Part shown: positions 23,481 through 35,150 of the stretch, one piece after another
Layout: every line of letters starts with the position of its first letter
How positions within the stretch are numbered: the first letter of the stretch is position 1
Origin: Aquatica leii
Lineage: Eukaryota > Arthropoda > Insecta > Coleoptera > Lampyridae
Assembly (NCBI GenBank): GCA_035610365.1
Contig: CM069432.1
Span: 28,024,354-28,088,353 of the forward strand
DNA: 64,000 nt
Reading direction: 5' to 3'
Made by a program: the position numbers and the translations under genes
The notes under the pieces: generated by a model
Told to the model about the DNA's origin: nothing
The model's input: the letters and a program-made list of their open reading frames with translations, nothing else
Database searches by the model: none

Positions 23481-23644
23481 GGTACAACACAATCCCTTTG
23501 CCCAGAGATACGGATGAAGATCATACCGGTTAAAAACCGTTTATTTTTAAATCAATAATGTTAAATAAACAAATTATGCAGCAAAATCAGAATTTATATC
23601 TGTTTTTTGAATTTTTTGTTTCTGCATTATGTTTTGATTTATAT

Positions 23645-23870
23645 TTTTAGTTATTGAATTATATTATTAAAATTCAGAAGTATGAATCTTGATAAAATAT
23701 TTATCACAACCACTAGCTTAACTATAAGTGTTATAATCGATCCAGAAATTCTTATATCTATTTATAATAATTCTAATACATTTAATTATAATTAGGGAAG
23801 ATTAGAAAGGATTTTGATATGTGACATCTATAGAAAGTATAAATCACTTATTACCTATGTACTATCCTTC
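23645..23870 (-). repeat. gypsy G1 LTR, inverted copy
   Basis: Inverse complement of the LTR at 16247-16435: shared blocks include ACCACTAGCTTAACTATAAG, TATATCTATTTATAATAATT and ACATTTAATTATAATTAG. Its direction is opposite to the pol remnants on both sides of it, so it is not the normal 3' LTR of that copy; an inversion or a second, reverse-oriented G1 insertion is needed. Just beyond, 23870-24003 is a lysine/glutamate-rich open stretch (repeated EKK codons) without a recognised product. Confidence 0.7.
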
Positions 23871-24072
23871 GGCGGAAAAAAAAGCCGTGGAAAAAAAAGT
23901 CGCGGAAGAAAAGTCGACGGAAAAAAAGCTGCAGAAAAAAAAGCCGCCAAAAAATCCACAATTTATTAAAAATCTTGGTAAATTCAATACCAACAGGAAA
24001 TGAATAATGACTATCTTGTCTTAATAGTAATTGATCTATTATTGTATTTGTAATTATTTCCCTATTATGTAG

Positions 24073-24702
24073 GGGAAATGTGCCTATGATGGACTCTCGT
24101 TAATGACGGACCACTAGCTGTATTTTCAAATATACCGCGCATAATACACTACTAACATATTGGTTAGGATGATTGAAGTCCCCAAGTAGTTGTTTACAAG
24201 TGCTCACGTGAACATGTGCAGATTCTGTTCAACTACATAAATAATTTAAAATTGGTAAGTATCGATGTTAGAAAGTAGTTTGGCATGATGTTAGATATCT
24301 TTTGTTTTACGTTCAACTATAATCTGCTTTTGTTACTGCAGCTTGAAAGAACTATTGTATGTTAATTGTCGAGCAACAATTGAGATTATTCGAAAGAACA
24401 AAAAAGTTTGAGATTTATATCTGATTTTTGCAATGTGGCCTATGGTGGACTATTTATCTGTGTCTTATGATGGACGAGGGGGTCCATCATGGGCAATGAA
24501 ATAATTTCACTTCGATTTACTTTTCTTTTTCATTTATAGGAATGGCATCCAAAAAAAGACAACAGTGGGATAAGCATGACATGCAACAGACTATTCATAA
24601 CGTGAAAAACCACAATATTGGCTATATGTGGGCTGCTAAGACCTTCAAGGTTCCCAAAACAACTTTGCGAAGGCGTTTGGATAAACACGGCGCGAAGATA
24701 TT
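24073..24702 (+). pseudogene. pogo-like element 5' end with HTH-psq transposase start
   Basis: The element probably begins at GGGGAAATGTGCC after TA at 24071-24072. Its leader repeats the phrase CCTATGATGGAC and relatives (TATGGTGGAC, TTATGATGGAC, CATCATGGGC). From ATG at 24542 the protein reads MASKKRQQWDKHDMQQTIH, then NIGYMWAAKTFKVPKTTLRRR, a helix-turn-helix of the pipsqueak/CENP-B type found at the start of pogo-family transposases; the leader ends in a splice-acceptor-like TTTATAG. After residue 55 the frame runs straight into gypsy integrase at about 24703, so the DDE domain is lost. Confidence 0.75.
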
Positions 24703-25800
24703 AAATCAATCTATTAACATCATTATCAGCAACATAATCTTGACAGATGTTACAAATAAAGAACAACAAAAAGAACTAATTGCGGAATATCATAAAAAAA
24801 CACACAACGGTATTTCAGAAACATACAATTCAAGTCACAATTTTACTGGCAAAGCATGAAACAATCCATTGCCGATTTAATTAATAAATATATATAGAGT
24901 TCTTTCAATTCAAATATGAAAGACATCCTTATAAAACTCAAGTTCAAGGACCCTTATTAGCTAAAAGATCATTTGAAGTTGTATACATCGATACATTTTC
25001 ATTTCAAAATGCCAAATTTTTCACACTTATCGATTTATTCTTAAGATACGGTCAAACCTATCTATTAAAATATGGAACAGGTATTACCCTACTTAACAAA
25101 TTGCGACATTTTTTAGCACATCATAAAAAACCAAAAAAAATAGTTTGTGATGATTTGATGAAGAACGCGAAATTCAAAATCAAACTGTCAAAGTATTTTG
25201 CGAACTTTACAAAACTGAATTACATTTCACAACAGTTAATAATCCAAGTTCTAATTCTCCTATCTAAGGATTTCATTCCTCTATTCTTGAAAAATTGAGA
25301 ATAATGAAATTAAAAAACCGTAAAGAAACACCTGAAAATTTAATTATTTGAGATGTCACAACTTATAATCAATCTATTTATTCATCTACTATGTTTTCTC
25401 CCTTTATTTGCTTTATGGTTCTTACTACAAGAAAACCCCAATTGATCTTAAAATAACTATTTATGAGGACTATAACGAAAAGAGAAAAAAAGAAATTTTA
25501 CCCTTTTTTGGCCAGATGTACCAACAAAATTTAGAAAAAGTTTCAAAACTATAAAGAACATTAACATGGTAGTGAAAATACCGGCGATTTTACGAATCCA
25601 ACAATATTAATACAAAGAAATACAATACAAGTATCAAAATAAGATGAAACAAAAATAGTAGGTTAAACTAAGAAAAATAAAATAACTACAGCAAATATAA
25701 AAAAGACAAAAAGATTGAGACCACCATTTTCATTTCGGGCTCATAATCCTGATAACGATAATCCACAACCGTGATCTTCAAACGCATCCCATTAATAGTA
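24703..25800 (+). pseudogene. gypsy G1 integrase remnant
   Basis: Starts LNQSINIIISNIILTDVT then NKEQQKELIAEYHKKTHNG, the H2C2 zinc-binding start of gypsy integrase, and continues in shifting frames with MKQSIADLINK (about 24854), VYIDTFSFQNAKFFTLIDLF (first catalytic D, about 24980), ACHHKKPKK-like wording and VCDDLMKNAKFK (second D, about 25146), SSNSPISRFHSSILEKLRI (about 25250). The rest to 25800 is the decayed C-terminus. The first 90 bases duplicate 23373-23462 with a few differences, so two G1 copies meet here. Confidence 0.75.
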
Positions 25801-26475
25801 ATGCTTACTTTTTAGGATCTTGTAAAATTATAATAATTTTGACATAAGAAATATGAAACGAGCGGTTAGCATCACTTGTCAAACGAATAGCTTACGAACG
25901 AACGACTAAAGCAAAGAGTATTGCAGAATACGAAACGATAGATACCATTCGTTCGCATGCCTTGAACGCATACGTTTTAATTAAACGAATATTTTTGAAT
26001 CGTCCCCAATGCCGATATAGACATATGTAGTTTCAGAAGTATCAAACAATTCATTCTATAGACAAGGTACATTTCAAGCTCTTTTATCTACCGTATGAAC
26101 TGAAGTAAGAGTAATTGGAGAAAATACAGGCCGTTAATAGATCTGTAGTCGCAATCACGCTTATGTACAATTTCTGTAGCAACATTTTTAAATTAATTTA
26201 TCTATTCCAAAATAACTCAAACAAATTTAGCTATTAAAAACACTATTAACATTAAAAAAAAAGTTTTTAAGTAACTGTTTAGTAGTCGATAAAATTACTT
26301 AAAACTTGCTTAAACGTTTTCATTGTAAAATATAAATTCAAAATTACGTGACCTTACGTTCAACATGTCATCAAAAATGAATATTTTATTTAACGTCGAC
26401 ATATTTTGACAAATTTTGGGTAAAAACGATATAAATTGAAAGACTAGCAGCTTGTATCTACAAAACACACAATTA
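25801..26475. other. Non-coding stretch
   Basis: No coding or RNA feature seen. The phrase ACGAACGAACGACT near 25897 and nearby CG-containing words differ from the AT-rich surroundings but no paired structure was found. Confidence 0.5.
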
Positions 26476-26483
26476 GATTAGAT

Positions 26484-28363
26484 CAGTGATTCCCAAAGTG
26501 GTCTATATCGACCCCCAGGGGTCTATGACAACTTGCAAAGGGTCTACGTCAGCGAAAAAAAATTTGGGAGTCCATGAAATAAAAATGGGGGTTTTCCAAT
26601 ACACACTCTCATTTGTTTGTTTTTTTTTCATAAAATTTAAATGTTTATTATATATAGGAAACATATTTAAAAAAAATTGTTTTGGAATCAAACTAAATAT
26701 TTTGGTCGGTCACATAAATAAATATGTATGTGTGTCAATATTTACTTATTTACGATCTTGCTAGGCATTTATTATTCTTTTATAAATACATATATCTTAC
26801 CAAATAACTTCACAAAAAAAGTAAAAAAAAATTGTACGTTTGTCTATTGGTCGTTACACTGTGAGCCTGTTCGGATTACTGGAATGTTCGGATTACGGAA
26901 GTTCGGATTATGGATATTGCACTGTACATACTTCTCTATATTAAAATTTAAATTTTTTATTAATTTATTTGCTAAAGTGGAACCGGTGAATTTTTACACA
27001 TGACAGTCGAATGTACGTAGAGGTAAATCGCATAACAATTTGTTATTATTATTCGTTGTATAATACTTTATTTTAACATTTTTTGTCATGTTACTTTCAA
27101 ATTTCCTTAAAGTTCTATCATATCAAAACCTTAAGTAACATTCATAACATTCACTTTCTCACATTCACTTATAATGGCTGTACGCCTATGCCTGCCATAA
27201 AATCAAAGACCATACGATTTAAATTTGACTTTGATTTTTTAATATACAGCTGCTGGACTTGATGTCTTATTTAAATAGATTAATTTTGCCCACAGATGAC
27301 TGATGCTATGTCCGAATCTAAAAAGAAATGTAGACAGTACAGTGTTTATTATTTAAAATTTGACTTCATTCCATTATTGCACTTTTTGAGACTATTTTAG
27401 AATTTCTAGATACTAAAAATAAAATTTTAAAAGACAATTTAATAAAGTGGAAAACAGAAATCGCCTATTTAACAGATTTGTTTACAAAATTTAATATGGT
27501 TAATTTGCAAGGCGACAGTCTAAATTTGATTAAAACAAAGTTCATCTTATCAGCGTTTCTTGTCAGATTTAAATTAATGAAGCAAAATATTGGACGGAGT
27601 GAATTTTCCCAGTTCTCCAATTTGTCACAGACAAACTGCCAGGAAAACGATGTTTCAACCTACGTTCAACATTTAAGTGCCCTCTATTCAGATTTTGAAA
27701 CTAGGTTTGAGGATCTTTTGACTATGGTAATACCATCGTAGATAATTAACCCATATGGTGACCTAGAAGAAACGAATGTCATAATACAAGAGGAACTGAC
27801 TGAACTAAGTACAATCGAAGAATTTAAAGTGCAGTTTAAAAACGGATATCAGCAATTCTGGCTGCAAAACAACATACCCGTTACTTATCCCGTATTATGG
27901 AATATAGCGAGGAAATTTTTATTTTCCTTTCCATCGTCATACCTAGTAGAAAGGGGGTTCAGCGCTGTTACCAATCTCTTAACGAAAAAAAGAAACAGAC
28001 TGGACATCATTAGCCGAGAAGATTTAAGATTAAACCTTACAAAATTGACGCCAAATGTTGATAATTTATTATTAAAGCATCAGGTTCATTCTTCTCACTA
28101 AAAACATTTACTTATTGCTTAGTTTATTTTATGTTACGTATATTTTATATAACAGATAAAAAATTCTATTTTGAGTAGTTTTAATTTAAATTCAATTAAT
28201 AAATGTATAAAACTTAACATGTGTTTTTACTTTAAGTTTTTAACACTAAACTTCACTACAGTTAGAAATTTACAAAAAATCAATATCAGATAAGTAGGGG
28301 GTCTACCCAAAACCGAAAAACATGGCAAAGGGTCTACGACACAAAAAAGTTTGGGAACCTCTG
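26484..28363 (+). mobile_element. hAT element with perfect 8-bp target duplication
   Basis: Left end CAGTGATTCCCAAAGT and right end inverse complement CAGAGGTTCCCAAACT match at 13 of 16 positions; AGGGTCTACG recurs inside both ends. GATTAGAT flanks it at 26476-26483 and 28364-28371. The element is 1,880 bp and internally deleted: only the C-terminal part of a transposase remains (27392-28101). Within it, 26872-26925 holds three spaced copies of TTCGGATTA ending GCACTG then TA, which look like one end of a pogo/Tigger-type element, probably a nested fragment. Confidence 0.88.
27392..28101 (+). pseudogene. hAT transposase, ZBED5-like, C-terminal part
   Basis: Family phrases in order are AYLTDLFTKFNMVNLQGDSL (about 27463-27522), FLVRFKLMKQNIGR, FEDLLTMVIPS then a stop at 27739, INPYGDLEE, EEFKVQFKNGYQQFWLQ, and the dimerisation region FPSSYLVERGFSAVTNLLTK with KKRNRLDI near 27932-28010, ending at 28099. 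This is the hATC dimerisation domain of ZBED5/SCAND3-like hAT transposases. The BED finger and the first catalytic residues are missing, plus one in-frame stop (TAG at 27739), so no active protein is made. Confidence 0.85.
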
Positions 28364-28371
28364 GATTAGAT

Positions 28372-29084
28372 CATAAGGGGTAATAAATAGAAATTGTCGG
28401 AAATTGCTATATATTTTTGGAAATGTTTTGTCCACTAAAAGGAATTGAGAAATAATATCATATGTGAATTGTTACCCGCAACGTCCAGACAAATAAACGA
28501 ATAAATACTCAATTTAACAACTTTGCAAGTTGTGCGATAACTTTTAACCTTAATATCAATAAGTAGTTATATTCCGTGTATATATTTTACTTTACAATGC
28601 TTCCCAAAGTTTGCTGCTTTGTATAAAATATGCGTTTTTAGGTGTTGTTTTAGCACTACTAATAGAATAAACATTATTGCACTTTAAAATTGTTTTGTTT
28701 GCCAAGAAAATTTTATTCGTCCTTGTCTCGCATTTTTAGTAGCCTTAAAAAGTAGATTTATACAATGGTTTGTAGGTTTATACCATAATAAACTTTAGTT
28801 TATAATCTTAGTTTTTGAATTCCAATAAAATACGTCTAATATCAATTGAAATTTAGAAGCACTAGGTATAGCTCGTAACATAAACAGAATTGAATATTGC
28901 AATCGTTTTAGTGATACAAATGCTTTCAAATAAACTTTAGGTAAAACTGACACTTTACTAGCCAATAAAAATTTTAAATGTTAAAACTAACTATTGTTAT
29001 GTAGTAGTTTAATTCACTTAAAAAAAATTAAAGGAATATTGCATTAAAATTAACTAATACAAAATAATAGTTATCAAATAATAT
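28372..29084. other. AT-rich non-coding stretch
   Basis: Nothing recognisable on either strand. Confidence 0.5.
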
Positions 29085-29131
29085 AATTATAATTCAGAAT
29101 CACATCTACTAGCTTAACTAAGAGTTATATT
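29085..29131 (-). repeat. gypsy G1 LTR, reverse copy, left piece
   Basis: AATTATAATTCAGAATCACA then CTACTAGCTTAACTAAGAG matches the inverted LTR at 23645 onward with a short internal deletion. It is cut at GTTATATT (29124-29131) by the hAT element that follows; the other piece resumes at 31912 with GTTATAATG. Confidence 0.65.
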
Positions 29132-31911
29132 AAAGAGCGGACGGTCAGGCAAATTCCTGGAGCCTGCCTATTTTGCTTTTTTGTGTAACTGTCTTTTTTG
29201 CCTTTTTAAAGAGTATTATTTTATATTGCCTTTTTTGAAAAGTTTGTGTAAACAGTGTTTTAATAGGTAGATGACAATAACGCATTTTAGAATTTTACTC
29301 AAATTACGTACAATAATATAACTAACATTTTTTGCTCAAAAGGTGTTACCACGAACTTATAAATAACAACAGGGATTTTTATGTTTTGTTAAACAATGGT
29401 TTCCAGAAAACATTAAATACAAAAGCCGCTTATAGAGAAGAACTATTGTAAGAATTTATACTAGGATTATGTTCAATGACAGGCTTAACAGAACACTATT
29501 TACAAAACCGGAAGGATTTCGGAATGAATCATATTTTATAGGTCTATCAGTACCTAAGTAAAGTAAACAAATCTATAATTATATTAGAATTCAATAACCT
29601 TTTGTATAAATTATTACTAATTTTCCAACTGTTATAATTGACTAATACTTCTTTTTTGCTTATTATTACATTAAGAAATTTATTGCAATATGTAAGTGAC
29701 ATTAATCTAGGCTATTGACGAAATCTCTTTATTAGCAATTTTTCCCGGGTTATTAAAAGAAAACGAAAATTAATTTTAAGACAGAATTGTACAACATACT
29801 GTTCTCCAAACATTAACTTTGTAATTTTTAAATAAATTTATTTTTTAATTCTTTAAAGTTGTGTTTGACATATTTATATATAATTTTAATTCTGTCCGGT
29901 GGGATTCCTTTAATGACTGAAACACATGACTAAAATATTCTTTGTTTGTTATAAATACCTGTGGTATTGTCACACTGCGATAGTGTATTGCTGTTGTGCT
30001 GTGAGTAAGTTTTGAAAATGCCACCTAATAAACAATCAAAATTTGAAAATAATTACAAGTGGAGTAAATTGGACAATACTTTAACAACCGACGAAGAAAA
30101 CCTTTTTTGTCAAGTTTGTTCAAAATCAGTTAGTAAGTATTATCTTAATTTAAATCCTTTTAATTACTAGTATATGTATTATTTTAGATCGGTGCTACTA
30201 AAAAATACCATGTAAAACAACACTTCGGTAGTGGTTTACATTTAAAAAATATTAAAAAAAAACTATGAAACAACCATTGTTAAAAACGTTATAGAAGATC
30301 AACAGAATAAACCTGGCCCATCAAAAACATCTTTTGCTCTAGATTTGTCCGAAGCATCGGTATCGGCTCAAATTTCTCTTAAAAAACTTAATGATATCAA
30401 TTTTCGCAATTTTCTCGAAAAATACACCGAACAAGTTGTTCCAGATGAATCAACTTTGAGAAAAAATTATTTAGACATATGTTACCAATCGGTAAGGAGT
30501 TTAATTAAAGTATTAATAGTTTTCAAAATGCTAGTTTACTTTTTATAGAAAATACAGACAATAAGGAATGACATTGGGAACCATTACATTTGAACTTCGG
30601 TTGATGAAACAACCGATTTCAGAGGTTGAAATATAGCAAATTTTGTAGTTGGTAAATTGTCTGAACTAGAACCAGGAAAAGCTCATTTGCTAGCATCCAA
30701 AAAAAATCCACAGGCCAATCAAAAAACAGTTGCAAATTTTTTCGATGATCGTTTACGTAGGTTTTTTTTTTATGGTTGATTAATATAATGCAATCTATTA
30801 ATTACAATTATATAATTTTATGTTTATAGGACTTCTGTATCCCAATGGCGTAAAAAACGGTTCTCTTAATCGTAACCGATGCAGCACTTTATATGATCAA
30901 ATCCGCGCAGGCATTAGAAATATTTTATTCGAATTTTAATCATTTAATTTGCCTAGCACATGGAATACATAGGGTGTGTGAATTCATTAGAGGCGAGTTT
31001 GCAATAGCAAACAAGTTCATTTCTGCCACCAAAAAGGTAAAAATCTCTAACGTATTAGATTCTCTTTTTGATTATTGGATCTTGTTTCAGGTTTTTGTGA
31101 AAGCACCATTACGGGTAAGGGCCTATAAAGAAAAACTTCCAGATGTTAAACTTCCACCGGAACCTATCATAACAAGATGGGGAACTTGGTTATCTGCTTA
31201 CATTTTTTATGCCACACAGTTTGAAAAAATTAAAGTTTATACTATAATCTGACATTGTCTTATACATTGATTGAATTGTCTTACTTCAGGTGGTTGAATT
31301 ATTTGACGAGACGGCCTCTGCAGCGATTGCTAAATCTCAAAAAGCTTTTAAGAGTTTTTATAAAAACACACTTTTCCGGCATTCCTGACGAATTAAAGAA
31401 GCTAGAAAAAAGCGAAACCGCAATGACCGAATCTTTCGCTACATTCGAAAGTATAAGAACAATTATAAGTGCATGTCCAGGAACTATAGGAACAAAAATT
31501 AATCAAAAATTGGATTCAGTCACATCAAAAGACCCTTCCTTTGACCTCTTTAAACAACTGACTGAAATTTAAAAAGGGGAGGTCATAAAGCAACAGAAAA
31601 TATCTTTAACAATAACGGAAACATCGGCATTAACAATTGCTCCACTAACATCTTGTGATGTTGAAAGAACTTTTTCCATCTATAAAAATATTTTAAATAA
31701 TAAAAGGCAACAGCTTCTTGGTCAAAATATTGTAAAATATTTGATTTGTGCTTGGGAAAATAATAGCACTTAATAAACATTGTAAAACAAAATAATAAAC
31801 TGTAAATTTCAATAGATATTTGTGCCTTTTTTATTGCCTTTTTGGCAGGTTTAATATGCTTTTTATGCTACCTTTTTTTGTATTTTTTCTTGCCTTACTA
31901 TCCGTTCTTTA
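29132..31911 (+). mobile_element. hAT element carrying a spliced BED-finger transposase
   Basis: Left end (T)AAAGAGCGGACGG and right end inverse complement TAAAGAACGGATAG are similar, with AGGCAA shared a few bases further in. The target GTTATAAT follows the right end (31912-31919); GTTATATT precedes the left end (29124-29131), 7 of 8 matching. The G1 LTR at 23714 shows the uninterrupted target. Length is about 2.78 kb, close to a full hAT element. Confidence 0.78.
30018..31770 (+). pseudogene. hAT transposase with BED zinc finger
   Basis: Start ATG at 30018 gives MPPNKQSKFENNYKWSKLDN and a BED finger whose cysteines (FCQVCSKS) are in the first exon and histidines (KQHFGSGLH) in the second, across a GT-AG intron at about 30133-30187. 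Downstream are SVDETTDFRG (first catalytic D, about 30600), VTDAALYMIKSAQALEIFYS (second D, about 30875), CLAHGIHRVCEFIR, ITRWGTWLSAYIFYATQF (about 31168) and the C-terminal dimerisation domain CDVERTFSIYKNILNN with a stop near 31770. Several frameshifts and stops (about 30270, 30630, 31570) make it a pseudogene. General look resembles CGG-repeat-binding-protein-like hATs. Confidence 0.82.
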
Positions 31912-32045
31912 GTTATAATGCTATCGATCCACAAATCCTTATATCTGTTTATACTAATTCTAATACATTTAATTATAATCAGGGAATATTAGAAGAGACT
32001 TGTTTATGTGACATCTATAGAAAGTACTTGGTAGGTTTTGACGAT
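31912..32045 (-). repeat. gypsy G1 LTR, reverse copy, right piece
   Basis: Continues the LTR cut at 29131: ATCGATCCACAAATCCTTAT, ACATTTAATTATAATC, GTGACATCTATAGAAAG and AGGTTTTGACGATCATAATT match the inverse complement of the plus-oriented LTR region at 16180-16400. The LTR start (on the minus strand) is next to the purine-rich AGGAGGGAG at about 32046-32056, a likely polypurine tract, which marks this as the 3' LTR of a minus-strand G1 element. Confidence 0.65.
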
Positions 32046-32195
32046 CATAATTTCTCCCTCCTATGGTCTGAATGTCCTCATTCAGTTGCGGGTACAATAG
32101 AGTTTTTGGAAGAAAAGACATTTCTTGATCTTCAGAGTTCTTGTTTATACTCTTAATTCTAATAATTTACCTAGCTTTACACAAAAGTTCAAATA

Positions 32196-34189
32196 AAGTT
32201 CTTGCCATAAGAGAAGATCCCTACGTCATTGCCTACTGATGAAAGAAATAACATGCCGACTATTATATAAGCAAGACATAAACTATGTGTAAAACAAAGA
32301 TGGAAGATTGATTGCATGCGTTATGAATAAAATTATTCAATTGACTTCAATCAAGTTGACGTTTTGTCAAACACGGTTTGCTGTCATTTTTGCTTCGTTT
32401 TGTATCTTTGGTTATTATTATTATTTTGCATTATTTTATTTCAAACTGTTCTTTTTAGAACAAAAACATGTCGGGTTTTATACAAGGTAAAACATTACGC
32501 TCTCAGTCTCGCCAAATGGTGGTTAATTTACTTGCATACTTTCAACAAGAAAAGGATAATGGGGGTCCTTTGATTCGATTAACGTCTGTTCAAGAGGTAA
32601 GCTAAAGAAAGAAATGATTAATTTGCATTACAATAAATTATTTACAGAGAGTTTCAACTGCATTGGGCATAAGCTTAGCTTCTGTTAAGCGGATAAAGTC
32701 TGAACACAAATTGAATCCAGTGTTATCAAGTCCTGGAAAGAAAAGGTCACGAAGGAAGTCAAAAACTGTCGACTTGCCGGAATCTTCAAAAATGACTATA
32801 AGAAACACGTTGTTTACGATGTACACAAACAGTAAGTTCCGATGAAAGCAACCTTCATAATCTTTCTAAAAACTAACTTTTTCTAGAACAACATGTGACT
32901 GTGAATTCCCTAAACAGTGAACTCAAACATAAACATCTTTTGTTAAGTGATCGCACTTTAAATAGAACTCTGCATGAAATTGGCTTTAAATTCAAGAAGG
33001 ACGATCACCGTAGATCCTTAATGGAGACTTCACGTATAGCCCTTATGAGGATTAAATTTCTAAGACGTTACATAGAAAATCTAAACTCAGAATTTCCACG
33101 TGAAGTAGTTTATATGGATGAAACTTGGATATTTGCCAACGGAAGTATGGGGAGATCGTGGCAAGATGATAATTTAAAAAGTGTACGTAAACCTGAGGGC
33201 TACGATGGAAAACGATTTATTGTCGTACATGCCGGTACAAAAACTGGATTTGTAAAAAATGCTTCTTTATTGTTTTCATCTAAATCTCAGCATGAAGATT
33301 ATCATGGAGATATGAATGGTGAAACGTTTAAAAAATGGATTGTGGAACGTTTACTTAATAATTTGAAAGAATCGTCAATTATAGTGTTGGATAATGCATC
33401 ATATCATTCCATGTTACTAGAAAAAATGAAGTGCTACGACTACCACCCTATCATTGCGAGTTTAATGCAATTGAATTAATATGGGCCCATGCAAAGTCAT
33501 ATTACAATAAACACATTGGTGGGGATGGGTATGGAGATGAAAAAGTAATTTTAATGTGGAACGAAGTACTACAACAATGTACTTCCGAAGTATGGGAAAA
33601 GTGTGTGATTCATACAGAAAAACTAATACAACAGTGGTATAACCGAGAAACGTTTTTAGACGTTACAGTGGAACCTTTAATAATTAATGTTGGTTTAAAC
33701 GATTCAAGTTCATCGGAATCTTCAGATAGTGATGATTAAAATAAATGAGGTTCATAGTGTTTTTTAAACTGAACATTTTTATAAAACCAATTGTTACTCA
33801 AGATGTTGCTCATTTCGTTGTTTAATGTATTAAAATTACGTTTAATCTGTATTATATATGACTTCACTGTGCTTAAACGTTTTTTCATTTTAAATTACTT
33901 CTATAACTGGATTTTACAAAAAATGTAATAACTACATATGTTTAAATCTAAATTTCACTTTAATAAATATAATTAATCAAACAAACAAATTGCAGTCATT
34001 TTTAATTTTGAAGGTTAAACGTGTTGTGACAGCAAAATTAAAATTCTTATAGGTACCAACTAACCAGGATAGCCAACACTGAATTTTTAATTGTAACTAA
34101 TAAGCTAACACTTAATTTGACTAGTGCGTTAATCTTAATTCATATGAATACGTTGATGACGTAGGGCTCTTCTCTTATGGCAAGAACTT
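32196..34189 (+). mobile_element. DDE transposon with 34-bp terminal inverted repeats and TA duplication
   Basis: The left end starts AAGTTCTTGCCATAAGAGAA and the right end is its inverse complement; the match extends 34 bases with one mismatch (position 23). TA flanks both sides (32194-32195 and 34190-34191), the target of the IS630/Tc1/mariner group. The 1,994-bp element carries one spliced transposase gene (32468-33739). The near-identical ends suggest a fairly recent insertion; it landed in the minus-strand G1 relic between its LTR and candidate env. Confidence 0.92.
32468..33739 (+). pseudogene. Spliced IS630/Tc1-related DDE transposase, internally deleted
   Basis: Three exons join in frame: 32468-32596 (MSGFIQGKTLRSQSRQMV...), 32648-32831 and 32887 onward; both introns are short and have GT-AG ends. 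The N-terminus is a helix-turn-helix region, followed by the catalytic domain: VVYMDETWIFANG (first D, about 33107), IIVLDNASYHSMLLEK (second D, about 33380) and YHCEFNAIELIWAHAK (E, about 33442). Between second D and E the family normally has several dozen residues; here LLEK joins directly to EVLRLPPYH with a frame change at about 33427, so this copy is deleted and inactive. The C-terminus ends in a serine/aspartate-rich tail. No known gene name is assigned. Confidence 0.88.
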
Positions 34190-34191
34190 TA

Positions 34192-35150
34192 TACGTACCC
34201 TAAACTTAATAATAATGATAATAAATCTAAATAATATTATTACCGTAATGATAGATACTGTATAATACGTTGCATAAATTACAGGATTTAGATGAATTGG
34301 AATATTCTTTGTTTTTTTAAGATCTTTTCTTACTTTATTTGGATTCTTAAAATTGTATAGATGTAGAATTTTTGTATGGATGTAGAATTGTTATATGGTG
34401 TGTTATGAGGAATTTTTCAGTAACAGGTTCTACGATGATTTCGAATGTTGGTACTGTATTATCAAACGATAATTATACGGCATGTTGAGGATATTAATTG
34501 ATTTCTTTTAACGAAAAGTTTGAAGACTTGTCCATCGCGTTCTTCCATTAATTCTTGATTGTTTTTGGATGAATATAAAATTTGGTGATTCTGCAATTGC
34601 ATGATGATTTCGTATTAGTTACTTATATGTGACGTAAGACACTTATTAGTCTCTTCTATTGTGCAATTGTTTCGTAAGAAATATTTTTGTGAACATAAAG
34701 TGATGTGGCCTATTCTTCCACATTGCTCAGAAGTCCAGTAAATTTATTGGTTGATTTGTACGATAAATTTGATAGGAGGAACAATAATTGTATTTTTGTA
34801 ATTAGGTAAGGGATAGATTCGGGAATAATTTGCTTTTATAGGGTTTGAAATAAGTATTTTGAGGAAAAAAATTATTGTTCTATCTATTCCAATTACAGAA
34901 AATTTCGAAAACTCTAGAGTTTTAAATAAATGAATGTCTTCTAAAAGGCAATAATTGCTGTGTTGAATAATAATTCTTTAAATGTTTTTCTATAGTTAGT
35001 GATTCCTTAAAAGTAATAATTTCTAAATTTGTTATAACCTTAAATACTAAACTTACAGTTCTTTCAGTTAATCTTAACTTTTCTAAGTAAGAATTTGCTT
35101 AGTATAATTCTGTTTGTCATAATGTTCTAAAATCTAACGTATTTACAGTG
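34192..35150 (-). pseudogene. Candidate env remnant of reverse-oriented G1 element
   Basis: Read on the minus strand, this AT-rich stretch gives broken but protein-like text with isoleucine-rich hydrophobic segments near its end (about 34200-34260), and the text continues after the DDE transposon through 32193-32046 to a short C-terminal tail that ends at the purine tract and LTR. Position (just upstream of a 3' LTR) and a membrane-anchor-like segment fit the envelope gene of insect errantivirus-type gypsy elements. Many stops; no functional product. It could also be other decayed element DNA. Confidence 0.35.

Noticed and set aside
31842-32156. 104-codon frame
   Set aside because: Spans the right end of a hAT element and an LTR fragment, so it is a chance frame across a junction.
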